Origin: JBBDMW01 sp040878005 | Lineage (GTDB): Bacteria > Chloroflexota > Dehalococcoidia > Lucifugimonadales > Lucifugimonadaceae | Assembly (NCBI GenBank): GCA_040878005.1 | Contig: JBBDMW010000015.1 | Coordinates: forward strand, 1-34,491 | Direction: 5' to 3' | Length of the DNA stretch: 34,491 bases | Shown: piece by piece, positions 1 to 8,260 of the stretch | Numbering within the stretch: the first letter of the stretch is position 1 | How the letters are laid out: the number at the start of each line of letters is the position of its first letter | Program-made: the position numbers and the translations under genes | Notes under the pieces: model-generated | Told to the model about the DNA's origin: nothing | The model's input: only the letters and a program-made list of their open reading frames with translations | Databases searched by the model: none

Positions 1-60
1 CATCAGAGGGGCAACCCCGGCCTCAAGACTGTAAACAACGTCTATGGGAAGTACAACTAG
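1..60 (+). CDS. Possible 3' end of a gene entering from the left
   Basis: The first frame is open from base 1 to a TAG at 58-60 and would encode a 19-residue tail ending VYGKYN. The short peptide has an ordinary amino acid mix, but I do not recognise a family. It could equally be a chance open stretch; nothing else in the 217 bases before the next gene supports it. Confidence 0.2.
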   Translation, partial: HQRGNPGLKTVNNVYGKYN

Positions 61-277
61 GCACTACTGGGTGCGCCACATTTTCTGGCGAAACCGCTAA
101 GTAGCGGAGTCTCATTGATAACAGGATGAGTCCAAGTGGCTGCGGGATATTTTACTGCCCCCTGCCATCACCGGATCTTCTAGGCCAGCGTGACTACGCC
201 TTATTTGGGATGGACGCCTAAGGTTCCTGCCTGTGACTCGAGGATTTCGGTAACGTGAAGGCCCTTGAATCCTCTAT

Positions 278-946
278 CTATGGGTAGCTCGTGAGTGTAA
301 TGGGGCTTCCGACTGAAACTTCGACCGCCTCCAGCGGCACATTCGACTTTGCGATGGCGGCCTGAACTGCCTCTTGTGTGGCCTCGTCCTCAACGGTCAC
401 GGCCAACCGGTTGCGCCCCTCATCAATGCTGGTTTTTACAATGGCAGACCTGGGGAAGATCGCCTCTTTCATCTCCGGATACCAGCCGACCAGTTGCGCC
501 ATGCTGAACTCGCCCTGCAGCACTCGCACTTCACGGATATCGATGTCCGGCTCCACCAGCCTGCTGAGAATCTGGTCCACGTTCTCACGTTGCTCAGGGT
601 TCAGCAGGTACACGTAGGCGATGCCGTTGTCATCGGGGTCCAGATAGTACCCGCCGAAACCTGAATCCACCTGTACGGCTTCAGCCAACGCATCGTCGTG
701 GGTTCGGGGACGTCCGGTTGGCGCATCCGACACTGCCACTGTGACGTTTGGCCCTTCGCCGCTGGCATCGATTTCAGTCAAATTGGAGTCCGCGCTCGAA
801 GCCGCAGGTGAAGTTGGAGTTGGAGTTGGCGAAGTATCTTCCATCTCTGCTACCAGCGGCTCTGATTGCGCTGCCGAATTGCCGCAACCCAGTGCGGTGC
901 CTGCAACGATGATCAGAAACACCGCTGCAAAGATCCGTATCAACAT
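278..946 (-). CDS. Putative secreted lipoprotein of unknown function
   Basis: This 222-residue protein starts with a charged residue and a hydrophobic stretch (residues 4-20) that ends in ALGC, a plausible lipobox with Cys21 as the lipidated residue. A Ser/Thr/Pro-rich linker (about residues 27-60, with a TPTPT run) follows, typical of a surface-tethered protein. The rest (about 80-222) is a soluble domain that I do not recognise. The ATG at 946 is preceded by GAGGGA six bases upstream, which supports this start. It stands alone, with no operon partner. Export and lipid anchoring are inferred from the N-terminus; the function is unknown. Confidence 0.75.
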   Translation of the reverse strand: MLIRIFAAVFLIIVAGTALGCGNSAAQSEPLVAEMEDTSPTPTPTSPAASSADSNLTEIDASGEGPNVTVAVSDAPTGRPRTHDDALAEAVQVDSGFGGYYLDPDDNGIAYVYLLNPEQRENVDQILSRLVEPDIDIREVRVLQGEFSMAQLVGWYPEMKEAIFPRSAIVKTSIDEGRNRLAVTVEDEATQEAVQAAIAKSNVPLEAVEVSVGSPITLTSYP

Positions 947-2028
947 TCTAGTTCCCTCAATCCTACTCTATTCATGTGTCCGATAACTAATAGACGATCC
1001 TCCGCTCCCATTTGTTCCTTAGCTTTATCCATTGATTCTCTTTGAATTTGGCTAGTGAACGAACGATATGCTAAAAGTTGCTTTGAGACGTCTGTTGGGC
1101 GTATATCGCAAACCTCGAGTGAGGAGAACCGGCTAGTAGCAAATCATAGAGCGCTAGAATTACCGGAGTGCTACGCGGTTCTAGCGGGTTGCCTTGATTC
1201 GATCGACCCGTCCCAGCCAGTACAGTACCTTGGACGGAGGGTCATCCACTATTCAGTCGACCCAGTACAGGTCATCGGTGCCAGTAGAACTTTGCGCTTG
1301 GAGCGTCGGGCTAGCGTGACTCTTCTGTCACTCTCCGCGGAAGCCTATATGCCGCGCTTTTTTGCCCCCATCAGCGTGATCTGCCTGTAGATTGGTGAAG
1401 CGATGCCGATTAGGAACCTGCCCAGGACCTTGTCCAACCATTGAACTACAATATGTCCACAGACAAGGCAGGAGCAATGTCCTGACGGTCTTCGAACTGA
1501 CGTCTTCGAGAACGGGGTTCAGCATGATGATCATCACCAAGTAGAGCTGCCAAAATACAAGTGCTGACCAGTGCATGTATGGAGCATAACGAGAGCAATG
1601 ACGCCAATGTTGCTACGCTTGAGAGGACAGTCCCCACCTCGCCGTCTGTAGGTCAGATAACTCCTCGCAAGCCGACGATTAACCCGACAAACCGCTTACG
1701 CCGAATGAATTTGGAGACCTCGTCCACCAATGCCTTTTGGGGCCTTACAAGTTATGGCATGTGGTATGCGAAAAATCTTGGATGAGCGTGACTGAATGCT
1801 GTCCCTATCCTTTCTCAACAAGTATCGAAGAAGGGATGCATAATGAGCGGAAGGAATCGTAGATAGGATGCTCATGCCGGTATCGGGAGTGATCAACCAA
1901 TTGGCACCTCGTGCTTAGAATCTCTACGTCAATGACAGAAGCAGGAAGGAAGCAGGTATCTCCATCATCTTGAAGCTGCTGGACCAGATGACGGCTTCGC
2001 ATGACCTCTGCTCCCTTCATTGACGTTG
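947..2028. other. Gene-poor stretch, possible decayed coding remnant
   Basis: No convincing gene was found. The open frames here are short, lack ribosome binding sites and have unlikely compositions. On the minus strand around 1340-1640 short hydrophobic stretches occur in different frames (for example one containing GRFLIGIASPIYRQ near 1390-1430), which may be remains of a membrane protein broken by frameshifts. That reading is weak. Confidence 0.35.
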
Positions 2029-2068
2029 AGCGCCCCGGACTTGCGGCACAGCCGTGGTCCGGGGCGCT
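2029..2068 (-). terminator. GC-rich hairpin downstream of the protease gene
   Basis: A perfect 12-bp inverted repeat (AGCGCCCCGGAC at 2029-2040 against GTCCGGGGCGCT at 2057-2068) encloses a 16-nt loop that can form a further short stem. It begins 33 bases past the protease stop codon on the minus strand, so it probably ends that transcript. There is no T-run after it, so termination may be factor-assisted. Confidence 0.55.
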
Positions 2069-2101
2069 AGGAGCCATAGCTACAGCGAGCAAACTGCTAC
2101 C

Positions 2102-2797
2102 TCAGCAGGAGAACGACGCGTTACATGAATCCCAAGAAACACTTGGTTCAAGTTCGAAGAAAATGTTTCCAAGGTAACTGAAGTAGAATTCATCTCCATC
2201 AATTGTCGCGGTTGCAATACCGTAGAGTGTGACATCGTCGGTAGCTGGTGAATTCGTGATCCGGAACACCGGCGCACCACTATCACCGCCAACCTGGGTT
2301 GCTTGAACTCCATACTGACACTTGAACTGGAGATCGTTACCATAATATGTGGTGTATACATCGACACAGGTATCAGTGACGTCTCCTTGACTCCATCCAC
2401 TGGTTCTGCCCACCTTGTTCAGTGTCAATCCCAGCGACGGTAGTCCACCTTCTGCAGTGATCCGGAACTCGCCCCCGATGGTGACAGACCCGCTACTGTT
2501 CGTTGGCTTTGCGACACCGCCCTGTGTTGAGGTGACGCCGATCCCCTTTGTGTAGAAGTTGGCATCGCTGTAACGGCAGTAGCGGCCTGTGTCGCATGCA
2601 CTGCTAGTGGCGGCAGTGAAGAACGGTGCGTCGTGAGTTTCGGTGCCGATTTCATTGGCCATCGACAACACCGTAGCCTGGTACATGTATTCGGCACTGA
2701 TTGCTCCCATGTTGACTTGACAGTGGGTGGGGGTCAAGAAGCCTACTGTGCCGTCCTTTATGACATTGGGACCCATTGTGCAGGGGTTTGGATCCAA
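2102..2797 (-). CDS. Trypsin-like serine protease, 5' end apparently disrupted
   Basis: The 231-residue open frame carries chymotrypsin-fold landmarks: a TPTHC segment near residue 25 in place of the usual TAGHC (catalytic His), an ETHDAPFF segment resembling the catalytic Asp region, and VGGDSGAPVF late in the protein (catalytic Ser in GDSGAP). Several Cys residues fit an exported, disulfide-bonded enzyme. No signal peptide is present. The only start is a TTG at 2797 in mid-domain, and the frame stays open upstream to a TGA at 2843-2845. A second frame (about 2842-2925, containing RGGLANTIGG) continues the likely N-terminal part, so a single frameshift probably separates the secretion signal and pro-region from the catalytic domain. 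It is either a pseudogene or a sequence error. Confidence 0.65.
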   Translation of the reverse strand: MDPNPCTMGPNVIKDGTVGFLTPTHCQVNMGAISAEYMYQATVLSMANEIGTETHDAPFFTAATSSACDTGRYCRYSDANFYTKGIGVTSTQGGVAKPTNSSGSVTIGGEFRITAEGGLPSLGLTLNKVGRTSGWSQGDVTDTCVDVYTTYYGNDLQFKCQYGVQATQVGGDSGAPVFRITNSPATDDVTLYGIATATIDGDEFYFSYLGNIFFELEPSVSWDSCNASFSC

Positions 2798-2989
2798 ATC
2801 AGGGTCGACTATCTGAAACCCACCGATAACCGACGACGCTACTCATACGTGGCCAGAATTGCACTAGGCGTTCCGCCAATAGTATTGGCTAGACCTCCAC
2901 GTAACAGTGGCGACACAAAACGATGTCACGTCCAACCATATGTTCACAGTCACAGGAGTTTTCGCCACCCTGGGCGGCTTGCAATTGAC

Positions 2990-3138
2990 CCGGACTGCCT
3001 AAAGCGAAGCCAGGAAGGCTGGACGGGAGGCAAGGGCAGGGGGCGGAACAGCGACCAGCCCTGCGCACTGACGAGCGAAATTCCGCAGTTTGAAGTCTGC
3101 AAGAGCCCTCCGGCCAGGTAACGGCCGGAGGGCCTTTT
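2990..3138 (+). ncRNA. Candidate structured leader or small RNA upstream of the DHFR-like gene
   Basis: The stretch has no convincing reading frame but several complementary arms: AGCC/GGCT at 3008-3020, GCGGAA (3043-3048) with TTCCGC (3081-3086), and the strong terminator hairpin at 3105-3133. A terminator reading toward + with no + strand gene before it suggests a short transcript or an attenuated leader for the gene starting at 3238. I compared it with cobalamin, THF, c-di-GMP and fluoride riboswitch motifs from memory and found no match. Confidence 0.25.
3105..3138 (+). terminator. Strong intrinsic terminator
   Basis: A perfect 11-bp stem (GCCCTCCGGCC at 3105-3115 and GGCCGGAGGGC at 3123-3133) with a 7-nt loop is followed by CTTTT, the classic rho-independent form on the + strand. 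It lies about 100 bases before the DHFR-like gene and has no obvious + strand gene before it. Confidence 0.75.
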
Positions 3139-3237
3139 GTGTCACGTGAGCAAGCGGTTGCTCCCCGCGAGCCGTTACCCTATAGCTTCTTCCTCGTGCT
3201 GCAACATGGAATCTATATGTGTAACTGGAGGCTTATC

Positions 3238-3798
3238 TTGGCAAAGCTGATCTACACGGCGATCACATCGCTTGACGGCTACATAGAGGACGAAGATGGC
3301 AACTTCGACTGGGCTGTGCCGGATGATGAGGCACTCGCCTTTATCAACGACCTCGAGCGGCCAATCGGCACGTACCTTTACGGGCGCAGGATGTACGAGG
3401 TGGGGGTCGGCTGGGAAACCGCGACTGACGTAGCCGGCCAGCCACCCCTCATGCAGGACTTTGCGGAGATTTGGCAGTCGACCGACAAGGTCGTGTATTC
3501 GAAGACGTTGGAGACTGTATCCAGCGCCAGGACGCGCATCGAGCGAGATTTCGACCCTGGAACTGTCCGGCAGATGAAGGCGTCAGCGGAACTTGACTTG
3601 AACGTGGGCGGTCCAGGTCTCGCTGCCCATGCGTTCAAGGCCGGATTGGTCGACGAGTGCCACCTGTTCCTTGCGCCCATAATCGTTGGAGGAGGCAAGC
3701 AGTCCCTCCCAAGCGATGTCCGCCTGGAACTCGAACTGCTGGACGAACGCCGTTTCGGCAACGGCATGGTTTACCTCCGCTACCGCTCCAGGTCGTAA
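3238..3798 (+). CDS. Dihydrofolate reductase-family (RibD C-terminal-like) protein
   Basis: The 186-residue protein has the usual start of the YyaP/RibD-C family of NADPH-dependent reductases, KLIYTAITSLDGYIED, followed by a TYLYGRRMYEV block typical of the family. Near the C-terminus LNVGGPGLAAHAFKAGLVDE and LAPIIVGGGKQ match the family's GG dinucleotide-binding loop and closing motif. The length is typical. The TTG at 3238 was chosen over an upstream GTG at 3139 because GGAGG sits six bases before it and homology starts there; the region between contains the terminator tail. It is monocistronic. The substrate is unknown; members are often annotated as deaminase-reductase-like without a proven reaction. 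Confidence 0.85.
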   Translation: MAKLIYTAITSLDGYIEDEDGNFDWAVPDDEALAFINDLERPIGTYLYGRRMYEVGVGWETATDVAGQPPLMQDFAEIWQSTDKVVYSKTLETVSSARTRIERDFDPGTVRQMKASAELDLNVGGPGLAAHAFKAGLVDECHLFLAPIIVGGGKQSLPSDVRLELELLDERRFGNGMVYLRYRSRS

Positions 3799-3849
3799 GG
3801 ACAGGGCGGCACTGCCCGGATGGCTGTGACATGGCGTCTGAACGCTGCC

Positions 3850-3879
3850 GAGGCATCTTCATCAGAGGCATCTTCATCA
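3850..3879. repeat. Perfect 15-bp tandem duplication
   Basis: Two adjacent copies of GAGGCATCTTCATCA (3850-3864 and 3865-3879) overlap the 3' end of the ZIP-like gene, whose stop codon lies in the second copy. It looks like a recent slippage duplication. Confidence 0.8.
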
Positions 3880-4638
3880 AAGGAACAGCAGTACCGCCGC
3901 GTAAACGCCCGCTCCCGCGATAAAGGCCCTGTAGCGGCTCCTTCTTTCATCCGGCAGCTCTTCCTTTAACACGTTCACGATGATCCCGCCCGCGAGGAAG
4001 CCGAACAGGACGGCCACCACCACATCATTGACCTGGGTAAAAGTGCCGACGATAAATCCGGCAAGTGCTCCGGCTGCCAGCGCCCACCTGCCCCAATCGT
4101 GATACAGGCTCTGAAAGTGGTCCCGCAGGCCAAAGTCGTTGACCATGAAGTGAAGCCCCATAGCGACCGCAAAGAATATGAAACTCTCGATGCCCGGCTG
4201 TTCGCGATGAACCAGCAGATAGCCGATCAGCGCGTTGTACATTCCGAACGAGCCGATGTGAATCCAGAACGCTGCCGCAGGAGGCGATCCTTCGCCTGGC
4301 CCGCCTTGTCTCCGGTTCCTTCTGGAACTCCGCGCCATGTGCTCCAGTCCGTAGAACACGGCAAGACCGGCCAGGGCAACAATATAGATGTGACTGGCGG
4401 CGAAGCCAGACAGGAACCCCAGTTGCCCGCTTTCTTCGAGGTGCGTCTGCCTTTCACCCAGTTCGGGCAGGATGTGCACGAACACGTATGTGACCGAGAC
4501 CCCTCCGGCAGCCGAGAGCCACTGGCTGCGGGGAACTGCCTGCAGGGATTGAAGATTCCCCGCAAGAACGTGAACCAACGCGAGACCAAGCGCTGCGATG
4601 GCACTTGCCCAGAGAGGCGCCTCGGTACCGTGTTCCAT
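3877..4638 (-). CDS. ZIP-like integral membrane protein
   Basis: The 253-residue protein has about seven to eight hydrophobic segments. A TYVFVHILPEL motif in the second membrane segment and a C-terminal segment VAVLFGFLAGGIIVNVLKEELP resemble conserved elements of ZIP divalent metal transporters. The canonical metal-binding motifs (HNxxDG and HExPHE) are replaced by HFMVND and a segment without the His pair, so metal transport is uncertain. An Arg-rich, Gly/Pro-rich cytoplasmic loop sits near residues 104-120. The gene runs opposite to its neighbours on both sides. The ATG at 4638 has no clear ribosome binding site. The family call is moderately secure; the substrate is unknown. Confidence 0.7.
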   Translation of the reverse strand: MEHGTEAPLWASAIAALGLALVHVLAGNLQSLQAVPRSQWLSAAGGVSVTYVFVHILPELGERQTHLEESGQLGFLSGFAASHIYIVALAGLAVFYGLEHMARSSRRNRRQGGPGEGSPPAAAFWIHIGSFGMYNALIGYLLVHREQPGIESFIFFAVAMGLHFMVNDFGLRDHFQSLYHDWGRWALAAGALAGFIVGTFTQVNDVVVAVLFGFLAGGIIVNVLKEELPDERRSRYRAFIAGAGVYAAVLLFL

Positions 4639-4777
4639 GGCAGCAAAGTCTATGAACCACGCCGTCAGTGAGAAAGAACCGTTTCGGTGGTAAGTGTTCG
4701 TCCACGCAGGCTAAGCGGGACAGCACAGCGTCGCCTCAAGGACATCGCAACTGTCCGCAAAGACAGCGCCACACCCA

Positions 4778-4807
4778 TTGACAAGCACAGAACAAATGTA
4801 CTAATAT
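4778..4807 (+). promoter_or_regulatory. Sigma-70-type promoter for the radical SAM gene
   Basis: A consensus TTGACA (4778-4783) and a TAATAT (4802-4807) are separated by 18 bases, in locally AT-rich sequence about 45 bases before the TTG start at 4851. Both boxes are near-consensus. Confidence 0.65.
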
Positions 4808-4850
4808 ATAGAAATGGGGGCAGGGAAACCCGAACTTTTGGAGGTGAGTC

Positions 4851-5744
4851 TTGGCAAAGGGCGTCATCGAGGAAATTCAATGCAGGACGGCCATGAACAG
4901 GGTCCATGGCTCACGGCTGCCTTTCAGGTGGACCCTGAACCCGTACAGGGGATGCCAGCACGCATGCGTGTACTGCTTCGCCCGCTCCACCCATGAGTTC
5001 CTTGGGTACGACTCCGGAAGCCAGTTCGATAGCCGGATTGTGGTCAAGGTGAACATGCCGGGGGTGCTGCGGGAGGAGCTTCGGAAGCCGGGCTGGCAGC
5101 GGGAGAGCGTTGCCATCGGCACGGCCTGCGACCCCTACGAGCCGGTGGAGCGACGGTATGAGATCACACGGCAGGTCCTGAAGGTGCTGATCGATGCCGC
5201 CAACCCCGCGTCAATCGTCACGAAGTCGGTCCTGGTGAAGCGTGACATTGACCTGCTGAAAGAGTTGTCGTCGGTCGCACAGGTGCGGGTGAACTTCAGT
5301 GTGGGCACGCTGGATGAGAAGGTGTGGCGGACGACGGAGCCGGGCACTCCCCGGCCACTTCGACGGTTGGAGGCGATGCAGGACCTGGTGGAGGCTGGAG
5401 TCCCGGCGGGGGTGTTGATGGCGCCGGTGATCCCAATGCTTTCTGATAGCGAGGAGAGCATGGAGGCGGTCATCAGGGCGGCGGTTGAGCATAAGGCCCA
5501 GTTCCTTGCGCCAAACGTGCTGCACCTTCGCCCCGGCTCAAAGGAGTGGTTCATGCCCTTCCTTAGAGAGGCGTACCCGCACCTGCTGCCGGAGTACCAG
5601 CGAATGTACAGGGGAAGCTACGCCCCGCACAGGTACACGGACCAGGTAGTGGCAAAGATTAATGAGCTCAGGGAGCGATGGGGCCTGGCCGACAGGGGGC
5701 CGCTAATGGATCAGAAGCGCGGCCAGCTTGCGATGAGCATGTAG
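4851..5744 (+). CDS. Radical SAM protein, Rv2578c / SPL-like family
   Basis: A CxxxCxxC cluster (CQHACVYC, residues 36-43) binds the 4Fe-4S cluster that cleaves S-adenosylmethionine. It is preceded by NPYRGC, the family-typical lead-in. Further matches include AIGTACDPYEPVE, VRVNFSVGTLDE and VLMAPVIPMLSD, as in the Rv2578c-like radical SAM proteins related in sequence to spore photoproduct lyase. The length of 297 residues is normal. The TTG start is supported by GGAGGTGAG a few bases upstream and by the promoter at 4778. The reaction is not established for this family. No partner gene is evident; the next gene converges from the other strand seven bases away. Confidence 0.88.
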   Translation: MAKGVIEEIQCRTAMNRVHGSRLPFRWTLNPYRGCQHACVYCFARSTHEFLGYDSGSQFDSRIVVKVNMPGVLREELRKPGWQRESVAIGTACDPYEPVERRYEITRQVLKVLIDAANPASIVTKSVLVKRDIDLLKELSSVAQVRVNFSVGTLDEKVWRTTEPGTPRPLRRLEAMQDLVEAGVPAGVLMAPVIPMLSDSEESMEAVIRAAVEHKAQFLAPNVLHLRPGSKEWFMPFLREAYPHLLPEYQRMYRGSYAPHRYTDQVVAKINELRERWGLADRGPLMDQKRGQLAMSM

Positions 5745-5751
5745 GCGAAGG

Positions 5752-6519
5752 TCAGGGAGTGCCGGTGGGGCCGAAGCGCTCCGTCCTGATCTGAGCCGGG
5801 AGCATGCCTGTTGTTACAAGTGTGTCTGCAACGGATTCCACGAATGGCGTGGGGCCGCAGACATACGCCAGGCTGGCCTCGCCAAGGTCAGCGAGAGCCT
5901 CTTCCAGCATGGGCTGGTCGATTCTGCGCCCGTATCCGGTCCAGCCTTCAGGCCGGCTGCGTGTCAGTGTGTAGCGAACTATAAGGTTGGGGTCTGCCGC
6001 CATCTGGTCCAGTTCCTGGCGGTAGATCACGTCCTCAAGAGATCGGGCGGAGTAAAGGAGCAGCATATTGATATCAATGGCGCCGGATGCCTGGCGGTGA
6101 CGGAGCATAGACATGAGCGGCACGATGCCGGACCCGCCTGCCGCGAGCAGCACCGGGCCGCCGGTGCGGACGGTCCAGGTGAACGGCCCGCCGATGGGGC
6201 CTCGCAGCTCTATCTCGTCGCCCTCCTGAACCTCGGAGTGAAAGAAGGGTGAGACCTCGCCATCCTCGAGCATCTCGATGGTCAGGTCTATCTCCCCCTC
6301 GGTTTCAGGGGGCGATGCGATGGAATAGCTTCGTTGGGCCTGGTACCCGTCGGGGGCGGTCAGGCGCACATCGAAGTGCTGGCCGGGCTTGAATGGCCGC
6401 CAGTGGGGCAGGGTAAACGTGAACGTCTTGGCGCGATGGTTCTCAAGTTTTACGCGCCGGACCGTGGCCAGTTGCCAGCCGAGCGCAGTGCGCGTCGGCC
6501 GGCTCTCGGGAGAGGTCAA
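5752..6519 (-). CDS. Ferredoxin--NADP+ reductase-type flavoprotein
   Basis: The 255-residue protein has the two-domain FNR fold. The FAD domain includes KPGQHFDVRL and the RSYSIASPP flavin-binding motif near residue 65. The nucleotide domain starts at LLAAGGSGIVPLMSML (about residue 125) and ends with YVCGPTPFVESV near residue 220. There is no C-terminal 2Fe-2S domain, so it needs a separate electron acceptor. It starts three bases after the stop of the sulfite-oxidase-like gene, so the two are almost certainly cotranscribed. The established pattern of such pairs suggests that this flavoprotein carries electrons between NAD(P)H and the molybdenum enzyme, which is inference here. The TTG start is fixed by the tight junction. 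Confidence 0.88.
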   Translation of the reverse strand: MTSPESRPTRTALGWQLATVRRVKLENHRAKTFTFTLPHWRPFKPGQHFDVRLTAPDGYQAQRSYSIASPPETEGEIDLTIEMLEDGEVSPFFHSEVQEGDEIELRGPIGGPFTWTVRTGGPVLLAAGGSGIVPLMSMLRHRQASGAIDINMLLLYSARSLEDVIYRQELDQMAADPNLIVRYTLTRSRPEGWTGYGRRIDQPMLEEALADLGEASLAYVCGPTPFVESVADTLVTTGMLPAQIRTERFGPTGTP

Positions 6520-6522
6520 TGC

Positions 6523-7125
6523 TCAGTCGCCTGAATAGCGCTGCTCGCGCCACGGGTCGCCGTACATATGGTAGCCGTAGGCTTCCCAGAACCCCGGTGT
6601 GTCCTCCGGCATTAACCGGATGCCGCGGACCCACTTGGCGGACTTCCAAAAATATAGATGCGGCACAAGCAGGCGGGCGGGACCGCCATGCTCGGGAGGC
6701 AGCGGCTTGCCGTCATACTCGTGAGCGACCATGCCCTTGCCGTCCACCAGGTCCTCCAAGGGGAGGTTGGCGGTGTAGCCGCCGTCGCAGAAGGCCATGA
6801 CGTAATCGTCGCCCGCCTCGATGCCCGCAGCGTCGAACAGGGTGTCGATGGACACGCCCTTCCAGGTCGTGTCCAGCTTTGACCACTTGGTCACGCAGTG
6901 AATATCGGTTTTGATCTCCATTTGAGGGAGTGCCATGAACTCGTCCCATGTCCATGACGCCAGTGTTTCGTCGGCGTCCTCGATTGAGAACGTCCAACGG
7001 TCAAGCTGGACTCGTGGCGTCGGTCCGGCCGACAGGACGGGGAAGCCATCCTCGAGATACTGTCCCGGTGGGATGGGCCGCGGCGGCTCCCGGCGTTTTC
7101 TTCCGAAGAATCCTCTGGTGACCAA
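6523..7125 (-). CDS. Sulfite-oxidase-like molybdopterin oxidoreductase
   Basis: The 200-residue protein matches the short cytoplasmic sulfite-oxidase-like family. DIHCVTKWSKLD (Cys77) supplies the cysteine that ligates molybdenum, followed by WKGVSIDTLF, FCDGGYTANLPLED and GGPARLLVPHLYFWKSAKWVRGI, which build the molybdopterin pocket. It ends with a typical FWE..GYH..GDPW tail. It has no signal peptide and no haem domain. A TTG at 7125 with CGGAG seven bases upstream is the only start before an in-frame stop at 7141-7143. It is the first gene of a two-gene operon with the flavoprotein at 5752. The natural substrate is not known; S- or N-oxide or sulfite chemistry is possible. Confidence 0.88.
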   Translation of the reverse strand: MVTRGFFGRKRREPPRPIPPGQYLEDGFPVLSAGPTPRVQLDRWTFSIEDADETLASWTWDEFMALPQMEIKTDIHCVTKWSKLDTTWKGVSIDTLFDAAGIEAGDDYVMAFCDGGYTANLPLEDLVDGKGMVAHEYDGKPLPPEHGGPARLLVPHLYFWKSAKWVRGIRLMPEDTPGFWEAYGYHMYGDPWREQRYSGD

Positions 7126-7147
7126 GATTGGCTCCGTACCTTAAATT

Positions 7148-7227
7148 CCCGGCGTGGGCGCCGGGCCTGTTCGCTTGCGGGGCTTGGAACGATTGTAACC
7201 GCGCGTGGGATGCGGCCCGCGCGGTTA
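7148..7227. other. Two GC-rich inverted repeats in the divergent intergenic region
   Basis: A 7-bp stem (CCCGGCG/CGCCGGG, 7148-7165, 4-nt loop) and a perfect 10-bp stem (TAACCGCGCG/CGCGCGGTTA, 7196-7227, 12-nt loop) lie between the divergent molybdoprotein and SDR genes. Lacking T-runs, they are more likely operator or leader structures than terminators. Confidence 0.45.
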
Positions 7228-7384
7228 TGGTTGCCGGGGAGCGTGGTATATAACGGCGGCCCAGGGGAATTCGAGTGAATCGACAGGATTGAAGAACAGA
7301 TACATGGACCAGTTCAGCGCCCGAAGTCCGGCATGCTGAGGGCCACAGGATCCCGAGGGATCAACGAGTAAGGAGTTAAAAGAG

Positions 7385-8155
7385 TTGACCATGAGATTGC
7401 AGGACAAGACTGCCATAGTGACAGGCGGCGGGGCAGGCATAGGCAGGGCGGTATCGCAGCTGTTCGCCAGCGAAGGCGCCAGGGTCGTGGTGGCGGAGAT
7501 CGACGAAGCAGGCGGGCAGGCCACGGTCGAAGACATCAAGTCTACCGGCGGTGAGGCGATATACCAGCGCACGGATACATCGGATGCGAACAGCGTCCAT
7601 TCAATGGTGGGAGCGGCGCAGGGGCGGTACGGCCCCATAAACATACTGGTGAACAATGCGGCTGCGTTTGTGTTCGGCAAGGTTGAGGACGTGACTCCCG
7701 AGGACTGGGCGAAGGTGTTCGGGGTAAACGTGATCGGCTACGCCAACTGCGTGCGGGAAGTTCTGCCATCGATGCGTCAGGCAGGCGGCGGCGCAATTGT
7801 GAACATGGCATCGGTCAGCTCGTTCGTTGCCCAGCCATCGTTCATTCCGTACAACTCATCCAAGGGTGCGGTCGCCCAGTTGACCCGATGCCTTGCGATG
7901 GACCTGGCCCCGGACAACATTCGTGTGAACGGCATCTGCCCCGGCGCAATCCGCACACAGGCCACCGACCGCCACATCGCCTCGCTTGGCCTGGACCCTG
8001 AGCAGGCGTACGTCGATTTCGGGCGGGACTCCCTGATGAAACGGATGGGACGGCCGGAGGAGATAGCAGCGGGGGCGTTGTTCCTGGCATCGGACGAGGC
8101 ATCGTTCATGACAGGCGCTCACATAGTGATCGACGGCGGGGCGACGATAGACTGA
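7385..8155 (+). CDS. Short-chain dehydrogenase/reductase (SDR), classical type
   Basis: This 256-residue NAD(P)-dependent oxidoreductase has all classical SDR elements: the TGGGAGIG cofactor loop (residues 13-20), VNNAA after beta-4, a catalytic Ser in MASVSS, YNSSK (catalytic Tyr and Lys), NGICPGAIRT, and a C-terminal FMTGAHIVIDGG. An acidic residue at the end of beta-2 (VAEIDEA) suggests a preference for NAD(H). AGGAG at 7371-7375 lies nine bases before the TTG at 7385; an ATG two codons later is the alternative start. It is monocistronic. The substrate cannot be told from sequence. Confidence 0.9.
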   Translation: MTMRLQDKTAIVTGGGAGIGRAVSQLFASEGARVVVAEIDEAGGQATVEDIKSTGGEAIYQRTDTSDANSVHSMVGAAQGRYGPINILVNNAAAFVFGKVEDVTPEDWAKVFGVNVIGYANCVREVLPSMRQAGGGAIVNMASVSSFVAQPSFIPYNSSKGAVAQLTRCLAMDLAPDNIRVNGICPGAIRTQATDRHIASLGLDPEQAYVDFGRDSLMKRMGRPEEIAAGALFLASDEASFMTGAHIVIDGGATID

Positions 8156-8260
8156 CCGGGCCATTCCGTGAAGGGGACAGTCGGCGGCTGTTGGAAACTT
8201 GTACCGCGGACTCAGGTATGCAATGCCACTCTGGCCTGACTTTGCGCCTACTGTGACTGC

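Noticed and set aside
1055..1390. 111-residue + strand open frame in the left gene-poor region
   Set aside because: No start signals, no recognisable fold and unlikely composition.
2633..3121. 162-residue + strand open frame
   Set aside because: Antisense to the protease and to the candidate structured RNA, with no protein-like pattern.
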